10,691 bases of DNA from NCBI GenBank assembly GCA_944382025.1, contig CALWMQ010000246.1, positions 1 through 10,691 of the forward strand, read 5' to 3'. This DNA comes from an uncultured Clostridia bacterium (GTDB taxonomy: Bacteria; Bacillota; Clostridia; Oscillospirales; Acutalibacteraceae). Below are positions 1-5,500 of this stretch, piece after piece (positions within the stretch are counted from its first letter, which is position 1; each line of letters starts with the position of its first letter). The notes beneath the pieces were generated by a model. That model saw nothing but the letters and a program-made list of their open reading frames with translations. It was not told where the DNA came from and searched no databases. Both the position numbers and the translations under genes were made by a program.

Positions 1-282
1 GTGTCTCTCGTGGATGAGAATACTGCTCTTTCCTTTGAGAAACCCCATGAATCCTGCCACGCTTTCTTTTGGCGGGATTTCTACCAGCATATGAATGTGA
101 TCCGGACACACTTCTGCCTCTACTATTTGGATTCCTTTCCAGTTGCATAATTCCCGCAGGATTTTCCCGATCTCTGCTTTGTGTTCTCCGTAGAATATTT
201 TTCGCCGGTATTTTGGCGCAAATACGATATGATATTTGCAGTTCCATGTTGTATGTGCTAAACTCTTATTGTCATTCGTCAT
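1..282 (-). CDS. tnpA: IS200/IS605-family transposase TnpA, N-terminal part (cut by window edge)
   Basis: This is the first 94 residues of a Y1 HUH single-strand transposase, which cuts and rejoins single-stranded DNA at the hairpin ends of its element. The frame is open from the ATG at 282 to the window edge. Visible family marks are the N-terminal block around YHIVFAPKYRRKIFYGE (18-33), the block EVCPDHIHMLVEIPPK (57-72) holding the HUH metal ligands His62 and His64, and FMGFLKGKSS (78-87). The catalytic tyrosine helix lies beyond the window, since full-length proteins are about 130-155 aa. The start is set by a strong AAAGGAGGA site about 6 nt upstream, but that site is buried in an inverted repeat (see 292-347). 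No TnpB/IscB gene is visible, so IS200-type (tnpA alone) is the simplest reading, but the far end is unseen. Family assignment is confident; intactness is unknown. Confidence 0.93.
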   Translation of the reverse strand, partial: MTNDNKSLAHTTWNCKYHIVFAPKYRRKIFYGEHKAEIGKILRELCNWKGIQIVEAEVCPDHIHMLVEIPPKESVAGFMGFLKGKSSILIHERH

Positions 283-291
283 CCGAATGTC

Positions 292-347
292 CTCCTTTTG
301 GTATTCCTGTGCAGTTGTCAGCCCGCACTTTTTCTTACCAAAAGGAG
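292..347 (-). promoter_or_regulatory. tnpA leader hairpin sequestering the ribosome binding site
   Basis: CTCCTTTTGGTA at 292-303 is the exact reverse complement of TACCAAAAGGAG at 336-347, separated by 32 nt. On the tnpA transcript the second arm contains the AAAGGAG Shine-Dalgarno core just upstream of the ATG at 282. A 12-bp perfect stem would therefore hide the ribosome site. Salmonella IS200 is known to repress tnpA translation with a leader stem-loop of this kind. The pairing is seen; the repression here is inferred. Confidence 0.75.
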
Positions 348-380
348 TTTTTATTTCCTACTCACCGCTAAAGCTTTCCT

Positions 381-407
381 GAACCCCCGGCACTGCCGGG
401 AGGGTTC
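381..407 (-). repeat. Imperfect subterminal palindrome of the IS left end
   Basis: GAACCC (381-386) pairs with GGGTTC (402-407), and CCGGCA (387-392) with TGCCGG (394-399), leaving a one-base loop and an unpaired GA at 400-401. IS200/IS605 transposases recognise bulged subterminal hairpins on single-stranded DNA, and this one sits where the left-end hairpin should be, upstream of tnpA. Confidence 0.6.
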
Positions 408-416
408 CCTTACAAT

Positions 417-458
417 AAAAAAGCCCTTCCCGGGCAATTGTCCGGGAAGGGCTTTTTT
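417..458 (-). terminator. Strong bidirectional rho-independent terminator
   Basis: AAAAAAGCCCTTCCCGG (417-433) pairs perfectly over 17 bp with its complement at 442-458. Adding a G-T and a C-G pair leaves an AATT loop. A-tract on one side and T-tract on the other make it functional in both directions. On the minus strand it would end the transcript of the DUF3784 gene, whose stop codon is at 595. It lies immediately outside the IS left end. Confidence 0.9.
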
Positions 459-594
459 AAATGTACTTTACGGCTTGGCATTACATAGGCTGACGGTTTA
501 TTCGCGGCTGGATGAGGGCAGGCTAAATAGCGGTCATATGGTCAGCTAAAGCCCGGGATGTCGTTTCTCTCGGTTATTATAGGCCTACTGGCAT

Positions 595-921
595 TTACCG
601 TTTGAACCTATTGCCGGTGTTGGCATAAACGATGCCGGCAATCATGATAACCATAAAAAAACCGAGGCCGATCCACAGAAGCGCCATGGATTTGAATATT
701 TCGCCGGAAGCCACTATCAACCAGCCGGCGGCTAGTACAAACATGAACTTTCCCATGAAACGGCAAAGTTTCTTCTCATCCGTCTTTTCTTTTTCCTCTC
801 TGGAAGAGGTGTTGTAGCCCGCAATTAAAAACGCACCTTTACCATTCCAAAAGGCAATGCCTAAGAGAACGAAAACCACTACACAAATCAAATGTACAAT
901 AAAAAGCAAAAACCTTCCCAC
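595..921 (-). CDS. DUF3784 family small membrane protein
   Basis: A protein of about 108 aa with three predicted membrane segments (about residues 4-24, 56-74 and 78-100). Between the first two is the hallmark stretch LIAGYNTSSREEKEKTDEKK (32-51) followed by LCRFMG (52-57), which is the recognisable core of DUF3784 proteins of Firmicutes. The family has no established function; small size and topology say only that it sits in the cytoplasmic membrane. The start is uncertain: the longest frame begins with GTG at 921, where an AAAGG lies too close to be its ribosome site, and a TTG four codons in is an alternative after GGGAAGG. It is probably monocistronic, followed after 136 nt by the terminator at 417-458. 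Family call is good, function unknown. Confidence 0.8.
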   Translation of the reverse strand: MGRFLLFIVHLICVVVFVLLGIAFWNGKGAFLIAGYNTSSREEKEKTDEKKLCRFMGKFMFVLAAGWLIVASGEIFKSMALLWIGLGFFMVIMIAGIVYANTGNRFKR

Positions 922-1251
922 CTTTACAAATTCCGGTTTGCCACGCGGCTCGAATTATGGGGGTACGGTAAAAAATAAGGGCTGGTTCCATTCCCCTTCC
1001 TGTTAAGGACGCACCTTGCCCACCACCCACAGTGGGATGCACTGCCTGACGCAGCTGCACACTCTCCCAGGGAGAACGCCCCGCCGGACTTTCTCCCCAT
1101 TAGCAACACCGCAACGGGAAAGTGCCAAGGGAGCGGTTTCGCCTTACCCGCGACGCCCCTTGTCAACTCCCCGGTTCAGCGCTTTTCGATAACCAGGAGG
1201 GCTTAAAACCCCTCTCTGTTCAAAATGTAGCCTTTGACAAATCGCTGGCTA
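922..1251. other. Non-coding stretch between galU and the DUF3784 gene, with short palindromes
   Basis: No convincing gene is seen. The open minus-strand frames here (up to 80 codons) have no family resemblance and weak starts. The segment holds compact inverted repeats, CCCAC-a-GTGGG at 1026-1036 and TCTCCC-a-GGGAGA at 1063-1075. Downstream of galU the minus strand reads GAGGG, a TTTTAA-containing loop, then CCCTC (around 1195-1215), which could be a weak galU terminator although no U-tract follows. Composition and texture resemble a dispersed intergenic repeat, but only a genome-wide comparison could show that. Confidence 0.45.
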
Positions 1252-2127
1252 TCAGAGCTTTTTTACCAATTCCTTGAGATATTCCCGGAAGCCGTCTCCT
1301 ACCTCCGGATGCCTCAGGGCCACTTCGCAGGTAGCCTGGAGAATCCCCAGTTTATTTCCCATATCATACCGGGTTCCCGTAAAATCCACACCGGTCATAC
1401 CCTTTGTTTGGGTGAGAACTTTCATGGCATCGGTAAGCTGGATTTCCCCGCCTGCCCCCGGAGGGGTCTGGTCCAATATATCAAAGATTTCCGATGGCAG
1501 CACACACCGGCCCAAAATGGAATACAGAGACAAAATTGTATCCGGAGAGGGCTTTTCAATCATGTCCGTGACCTTATATAAGTTATCCCTCAGGGGCTCC
1601 ACCTGAAGGGAACTGTACCTCAGGATCTGCTCAGGGGTAACTTCCTTGATCCCCACCACGCCCAGGCCGTATTTCTCATAGGCACGGCAGAGCTGTCCGC
1701 ATGCGGGATCCTCACCGATAATCACATCATCCCCATACAGCACCGCGAACGGCTCATCCCCCACAAAGGAACGGGCACAGCTGATCGCATGGCCCAGACC
1801 TTTGGTTACCTTCTGGCGTATGAAATAGATATTGGCCAGCCCGGCAATCTCCCGTACCTGACGAAGCGTATCGGCTTTGCCGGAGGCTTCCAGCCGTTCT
1901 TCCAACTCCGGGCTGTAGTCAAAATGATCCTCGATCAGGTCTTTACCTCGGTTGGTGATAATCAGGATTTCGGTAATTCCAGACCGTACCGCTTCCTCCA
2001 CAATATATTGGATGGCCGGCTTGTCTACAATGGGATACATTTCTTTTGGCATGGACTTGGTAATAGGCAACACCCGAGTCCCCAGCCCGGCTGCGGGAAT
2101 CACGGCTTTACGCACTTTTACGCTCAT
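1252..2127 (-). CDS. galU: UTP--glucose-1-phosphate uridylyltransferase GalU
   Basis: A cytoplasmic nucleotidyltransferase that makes UDP-glucose and pyrophosphate from UTP and glucose-1-phosphate, feeding glycolipid, teichoic acid and exopolysaccharide synthesis. The 291-aa length is normal for bacterial GalU. Visible motifs in order: the nucleotide-binding loop with GLGTRVLPITKSMPKEM (14-30), VDKPAIQY (34-41), QKVTKGLGHA (105-114), the metal-site GDD (132-134), EKPSPDT (191-197) with the sugar-phosphate lysine 192, GGEIQLTDAM (226-235) and RYDMGNKLG (253-261). The start is the ATG at 2127, preceded by GGAGG with 8 nt spacing; the same frame extends upstream without support. A TTGACA-N17-TATATT promoter lies 75-103 nt upstream. 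It is transcribed in the same direction as the RING pair behind it but seems to be its own unit. Very sure. Confidence 0.97.
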   Translation of the reverse strand: MSVKVRKAVIPAAGLGTRVLPITKSMPKEMYPIVDKPAIQYIVEEAVRSGITEILIITNRGKDLIEDHFDYSPELEERLEASGKADTLRQVREIAGLANIYFIRQKVTKGLGHAISCARSFVGDEPFAVLYGDDVIIGEDPACGQLCRAYEKYGLGVVGIKEVTPEQILRYSSLQVEPLRDNLYKVTDMIEKPSPDTILSLYSILGRCVLPSEIFDILDQTPPGAGGEIQLTDAMKVLTQTKGMTGVDFTGTRYDMGNKLGILQATCEVALRHPEVGDGFREYLKELVKKL

Positions 2128-2201
2128 GTACAAATCCTCCGGTATAGAATAATAAGAACAGGAGTCGCAGCAAAGGGCGCAGGTACACGCCATCACATGG
2201 C

Positions 2202-2230
2202 AATATAACACCCTCCGCTTCCGCTGTCAA
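2202..2230 (-). promoter_or_regulatory. Sigma-A type promoter of galU
   Basis: On the minus strand TTGACA (2230-2225) is separated by 17 nt from TATATT (2207-2202), with TG one base upstream of the -10 box, giving an extended -10. It lies in the 120-nt gap between the downstream RING gene stop (2248) and the galU start (2127). Transcription would begin near 2195, leaving a leader of about 68 nt. Confidence 0.82.
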
Positions 2231-2247
2231 AGAGAATCCCGGGTATG

Positions 2248-3153
2248 TTAAAACAGCCTGAGCCATCCCGCGACCAGCGCTGCCGCTCCCAGGACAAGGA
2301 CAACATAGAATATGGCCACACCAACGGGATTCACACCGCCGCGGCGGGACAAACGCCGCCGGTAAACATCCGGAGCCGGATACCGAATCCGAAGCTGAGC
2401 GATTGTCCGTAAGCAATGGCGAAAATACCATTTTGTCCCCATATTGCCTACGACGAGGCGAAGAAACAAGGTGGCGGAAAAACACCCCTGGGACAGATAG
2501 GCCACCCAGGAAGGCAGGGAAGAGAACGATTGCCCCGTCCATCCCGCCACGGTATTCCACAGCAGCAGCGCTTCCGGGACCGCCAGCAGCGCCCAAAGCG
2601 CCAGAAAGCAGAAAAAACGGCCGTACATCTTACGATACAGCAGCCATTCCAGGGGGAAAAAGAGAGCGCACCAGTTCCAGGAAATCTTATGAGTCTGTTC
2701 AATAAAGCGGAACCGTGCCAGATAATACCCCAGCCGAGGTCCAATAAAAGACGCCAGCTGGACGGCTGGAAGCTGGGCCACAACCCCATCCGGCGGGACA
2801 TCGGTATAAGGACCCGCGGAAGTAAAAAAATCGGCAGCTTCCATTTCCGGACAGTGCTCCAGAGGATCAGGAAGCGGCTCATTCAGTTCATGCCCGCAGT
2901 GAGAGCATACCGCATCCCCATGCCTGTTAATGACCCCGCAGTTGCCGCACACCAGAGCCTCGTCATCCTCCCGGAACACCGGAGCCTTCCACTGATTCGG
3001 GGTACCGTGGAAAGCCCGGCACGCACAACCGCCGGCAGCCTTCCAGCATTCCCGATGATGGGGTGCGCCGCACAAAGGGCAGACAACAATATCGTCCTCT
3101 GGCTGGAATAGCCGGAGACAAACAGGACAGGTATACAAACGATAATCCGGCAT
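2248..3153 (-). CDS. Prokaryotic RING-finger / zinc-ribbon membrane protein (DUF2628-like), paralogue of the gene behind it
   Basis: A 301-aa protein that I assign to the prokaryotic RING finger family 1 type. The N-terminus carries a RING-like binuclear treble clef with candidate ligands C9, C12, C25, C28, H32/H33, C36, C43 and H49, followed by an HGTPNQW motif (49-55). A second zinc ribbon has C69, C72, C83 and C86. After an acidic, proline-containing linker comes KISWNW (156-161) and WLLYRK (170-175), then hydrophobic segments at about 163-174, 178-200, 217-235 and 278-299, resembling DUF2628 membrane domains. The zinc head is likely cytoplasmic. Its role is not established; RING folds suggest protein binding. 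The start ATG at 3153 has only a weak GGATGG upstream, as expected for the second gene of an operon, 44 nt after its paralogue. No ubiquitin-like partner genes are visible. Confidence 0.8.
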   Translation of the reverse strand: MPDYRLYTCPVCLRLFQPEDDIVVCPLCGAPHHRECWKAAGGCACRAFHGTPNQWKAPVFREDDEALVCGNCGVINRHGDAVCSHCGHELNEPLPDPLEHCPEMEAADFFTSAGPYTDVPPDGVVAQLPAVQLASFIGPRLGYYLARFRFIEQTHKISWNWCALFFPLEWLLYRKMYGRFFCFLALWALLAVPEALLLWNTVAGWTGQSFSSLPSWVAYLSQGCFSATLFLRLVVGNMGTKWYFRHCLRTIAQLRIRYPAPDVYRRRLSRRGGVNPVGVAIFYVVLVLGAAALVAGWLRLF

Positions 3154-3197
3154 GGCAGTCCATCCGTTTCCAGTCGTTATGGCGTCAGATCATCAGA

Positions 3198-4256
3198 TCA
3201 TGAAAAGAAAATCACAAAATATTGGCTGGAGAAGATCAGCAGGTACGCCACGGTCCCCAAGGCGAAAGATACGCCTCCGGATGTAAAAACGTTCTGCTTA
3301 TAGCGGGCGTTAGGGTCATTTCTCCATTTTTGGGCTTTACGCACCACTTGGCGCATATAAAAATAGTTGCCGAATAATCCAAAAAAGATCCGCAGCAATA
3401 GCTCGGCAAATCCCGCCAGCATCAGGACAATCAGAATCAGCCGTGTCTGAGGAGAAGCCATCAGCGTCTCCACCGCTTCATACATCTGGAGATAGGTGCC
3501 GTCAGTCATCAGCGGGGAGAGAAGCCGCATGGAAATCACCATGGACAAAACCGACCGGGCAGCCCAGAACAGCAGTGTTAAAATACCTGACAGAAGGTTT
3601 TTCCTGTACAGCAGCCAGCATGGGGTGATCAGGAAAGCAGGCCAGTTCCAGGAAATTTTCGTGCCATGCTGGCTCATTTTTTTAAACCTGGGCAGATAAT
3701 ACTGGGGGTTCACGGTTATCACCTGAGCAGCCTCATCAGCGGTAACCTCTTCTATCTGTTCGTCACGTCCTACCCCGCCGTAGGGATCCATGACCGGCAT
3801 ATGAAAAGGTGCGTACTCCCCATAGCCCCCAGGAGGCGTGTAGGGCGGTGCTTGCTGGCCGGGAGGGGTATACGGGCCAGCGTATGGCGATGAGGCGGAA
3901 CTCCAGTCGCTGCTGGGCAGCTCTCGCCCGCAACGGGAGCAAAACTCGGCGTATTGGGTATTGAGATTGCCGCAGTAGGGACAGCGTTTGCCTCCCAGAG
4001 CGGGATCATGGGATTGCGCCGCCGAACCGGACGTATCCCCTGGCCCGGTCTCCGGCTGAAACACCGGTTCCGGCTGAGGTTCAGGACGGGTCCACTGGTT
4101 CTTGGTACCATGGGCCGCCGCGTAATGACAATGCCCCTCCTGTTTCCAACAGTCCCGATGATGGGGCGCACCGCATTCCGGACAGGCAACGATATCGTCT
4201 GTTTCCTTGAACGGCTGCCCGCAGACCGGGCAGGACAGGCCCTCATAAAAAAACAT
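3198..4256 (-). CDS. Prokaryotic RING-finger / zinc-ribbon membrane protein with proline-rich linker (DUF2628-like)
   Basis: A 352-aa paralogue of the next gene downstream. Conserved RING-type ligands are C9, C12, C25, C28, H32/H33, C36, C43 and H49, then HGTKNQW (49-55). A classical zinc ribbon follows with C92, C95, C106 and C109. Residues about 118-160 form a Pro/Gly/Tyr-rich linker containing two copies of a YTPPG repeat (129-133, 139-143). The membrane domain opens with KISWNW (200-205) and WLLYRK (214-219), with hydrophobic segments at about 206-216, 222-246, 271-298 and 330-351. I chose the ATG at 4256 because the longer frame upstream runs through the promoter at 4338-4366 and the RING begins right after this ATG; the ribosome site (TGAGG) is close and weak. 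Probably first gene of a two-gene operon. Biological role unknown. Confidence 0.8.
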   Translation of the reverse strand: MFFYEGLSCPVCGQPFKETDDIVACPECGAPHHRDCWKQEGHCHYAAAHGTKNQWTRPEPQPEPVFQPETGPGDTSGSAAQSHDPALGGKRCPYCGNLNTQYAEFCSRCGRELPSSDWSSASSPYAGPYTPPGQQAPPYTPPGGYGEYAPFHMPVMDPYGGVGRDEQIEEVTADEAAQVITVNPQYYLPRFKKMSQHGTKISWNWPAFLITPCWLLYRKNLLSGILTLLFWAARSVLSMVISMRLLSPLMTDGTYLQMYEAVETLMASPQTRLILIVLMLAGFAELLLRIFFGLFGNYFYMRQVVRKAQKWRNDPNARYKQNVFTSGGVSFALGTVAYLLIFSSQYFVIFFS

Positions 4257-4337
4257 AACCTCACGCTTTCTATCAGCGCCGGTGACAGTCAGCTGCACCC
4301 ACAGCCAACTGAAAACTCGGACATATTTTCTAGATAT

Positions 4338-4366
4338 ATTGTACCTTTTTCCGTCAGTACCTGCAA
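4338..4366 (-). promoter_or_regulatory. Promoter of the RING-protein pair
   Basis: On the minus strand TTGCAG (4366-4361) is separated by exactly 17 nt from TACAAT (4343-4338). Transcription would start near 4331 and give a leader of about 75 nt before the ATG at 4256. The boxes lie within the upstream extension of the open frame, which argues for the shorter start of that gene. Confidence 0.75.
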
Positions 4367-4481
4367 CCAAATCCCGGAACGTTTATAAAAAGTTAACGAT
4401 TTTGCTCACACTCCGCAAAGAACATCCTCCCTCTTTCCCGGACGGGGATAAGGAAGCGTCCCGAAAACCCAGCGAGGATAT

Positions 4482-4495
4482 CCGTCACGTGACGG
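4482..4495. repeat. Perfect 14-bp palindrome with CACGTG core
   Basis: CCGTCACGTGACGG is its own exact reverse complement. It overlaps a second palindrome (GGATATCC, 4476-4483) and a GGGGC/GCCCC hairpin (4494-4506). It could be a protein-binding site or part of a dispersed repeat; nothing in the window decides between these. Confidence 0.6.
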
Positions 4496-4820
4496 GGCTC
4501 TGCCCCTGGCCCCTTCCCCTTGCGGTTCCCAAAACCGCCTTGTGCTGCGCTCACGGCTGCCGGTTTTGACCGCGGTGCCAACCCCTGCTCGCTGTTTCCC
4601 GCCCCACAGGCGCCCCACGCGTTGCCTTTTTCAAAAGGCGGGGGAAAACTTTCTGTGCGATGTTTTTAGCAAGGTCTCTTTCTATAGTATGCCTGTTACA
4701 TGATGAAAAAAGAGTCCATTGGAGTATTTTCCATATGGAAGTTGTGTCAATTTATGGATTTTGGCATCCAATTCAATACTTACTATGATTACACATATGG
4801 TAGAAAAGGTACTTTCGGTA

Positions 4821-4829
4821 TGTTATAAT
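4821..4829 (+). promoter_or_regulatory. Extended -10 promoter of the TfoX-domain gene
   Basis: TG at 4821-4822, one base, then a perfect TATAAT at 4824-4829. No good -35 box is found 16-18 nt upstream, which is compatible with an extended -10 promoter. Transcription would start near 4836, about 30 nt before the ATG at 4867. Confidence 0.7.
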
Positions 4830-4866
4830 TGGGATGAATAAATGCGATTTTTGGAGAGGGTATAAA

Positions 4867-5181
4867 ATGTCAACAAACAAAGACTATTTGTTCTTTTTGT
4901 TAGACCAGTTATCTTCTCTCGATGGAATAGCTTATCGTATGATGATGGGCGAATATTTAATATACTATCGCGGAAAAGTTGCGGCATATATTTGCGATGA
5001 TAGGTTGTTAATTAAGCCTGTACCATCAGCTGTCAAAATGCTTCCCGATGCCGAATATGATTCTATAAGTCCAGGAGACAGAAAAAAGTTATTGCGTGTT
5101 GATAACGTTGATGACAGCAATTTTCTTATTGACTTATTTAATTCAATATACGATGAATTACCTTTTCCAAAGTCAAAGTAA
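4867..5181 (+). CDS. Free-standing TfoX N-terminal domain protein
   Basis: A 104-aa cytoplasmic protein matching the TfoX/Sxy N-terminal domain only. Recognisable blocks are YRMMMGEYLIYYRGKVAAYI (23-42), DDRLLIKPVPSA (44-55) and LPDAEYDSISPGDRKKLLRV (59-78). Full-length TfoX/Sxy of Gammaproteobacteria activates competence genes with CRP, but single-domain versions in Firmicutes have no established role, so a competence function should not be assumed. The start at 4867 is chosen because GGAGAGGG lies 6 nt upstream; an in-frame ATG at 4834 has no such site. The gene is clearly more AT-rich than its flanks, has its own extended -10 promoter and its own terminator, and shares no operon with neighbours. 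This fits a recently acquired single-gene cassette. Confidence 0.87.
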   Translation: MSTNKDYLFFLLDQLSSLDGIAYRMMMGEYLIYYRGKVAAYICDDRLLIKPVPSAVKMLPDAEYDSISPGDRKKLLRVDNVDDSNFLIDLFNSIYDELPFPKSK

Positions 5182-5193
5182 GAGCTTTTTGAA

Positions 5194-5230
5194 AAAACAG
5201 GCAGCAATTAAATTAATTGCTGCCTGTTTT
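5194..5230 (+). terminator. Rho-independent terminator of the TfoX-domain gene
   Basis: AAAACAGGCAGCAATTAA (5194-5211) is the exact reverse complement of 5213-5230, ending in TTTT and followed by ATTATA. The stem starts 13 nt after the stop codon. The A-tract on the other side makes it potentially bidirectional. Confidence 0.9.
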
Positions 5231-5374
5231 ATTATACTTCTCCGTCGCCTTCTTCCCTTTAGGCGACTATTGTGATTTTGACCGTCTTTTCCATTGCTCA
5301 ACACGGTCCCCCTATGTCAGGATTTCAGTGAAAAATGAAAAATCAGGTAGGGTCATTAGTATTTTCCAGAATAG
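5231..5374. other. Short intergenic region between the TfoX-domain gene terminator and the murD promoter
   Basis: No gene is supported. A small inverted repeat GTCGCC/GGCGAC (about 5244-5266) is present. Base composition is intermediate to AT-rich, continuing the low-GC islet that begins near 4680 and ends near the murD promoter. Confidence 0.4.
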
Positions 5375-5403
5375 TTGATATTTTCCAATTTTCTCAGTAT
5401 ACT
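5375..5403 (+). promoter_or_regulatory. Sigma-A type promoter of murD
   Basis: TTGATA (5375-5380) and TATACT (5398-5403) are separated by exactly 17 nt. Transcription would begin near 5410, giving a leader of about 90 nt before the murD ATG at 5501. The open frame that extends upstream of murD starts inside this promoter, which supports the shorter murD start. Confidence 0.8.
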
Positions 5404-5500
5404 ATATTGGTATGGCCGATATGGCGGGATATCCGTGCGCCTTGAAACGGCCAGGGCCTTTTCTACCATACGGCCCGGAAAGGATGGGAACGACAGTCCC

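Larger units (their letters stand above)
1..410 (-). mobile_element. IS200-like insertion sequence, left end and 5' half
   Basis: The segment contains the tnpA start, its long leader and an imperfect palindrome expected at an IS200/IS605 left end. That palindrome is 381-407: GAACCC pairs with GGGTTC and CCGGCA with TGCCGG, with a one-base loop and a two-base bulge on one side. These elements have no terminal inverted repeats and make no target duplication, so the exact tip cannot be fixed from one end. I place it between about 408 and 420, directly beside the T-tract of the terminator at 417-458. The right end is outside the window. Confidence 0.75.
4393..4866. other. Non-coding stretch: palindrome-rich GC segment followed by AT-rich segment
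   Basis: No supported gene. From about 4400 to 4680 the sequence is GC-rich and full of short palindromes: GGATATCC (4476-4483), the perfect 14-mer CCGTCACGTGACGG (4482-4495), a GGGGC/GCCCC hairpin (4494-4506), GCGGTT/AACCGC around 4532-4548, and GCCTTTT/AAAAGGC near 4624-4640. This texture is typical of dispersed intergenic repeats. From about 4680 the base composition switches abruptly to AT-rich, with the perfect palindrome TTCCATATGGAA at 4729-4740, leading into the tfoX-like gene. The GC-rich part may mark the junction of a transferred segment; that is inference. Confidence 0.5.

Noticed and set aside
924..1166. 80-codon minus-strand frame between galU and the DUF3784 gene
   Set aside because: No ribosome site or known family; low-complexity reading of a palindrome-rich spacer.
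2416..3111. 231-codon plus-strand frame opposite the downstream RING gene
   Set aside because: It is the antisense shadow of a gene with clear zinc and membrane motifs, and its own sequence shows no fold-like pattern.
5259..5294. Short minus-strand peptide MEKTVKITIVA, vaguely like the start of some serine recombinases
   Set aside because: Ends after 11 residues with no continuation in any frame and no ribosome site that stands out; too short to support a remnant.
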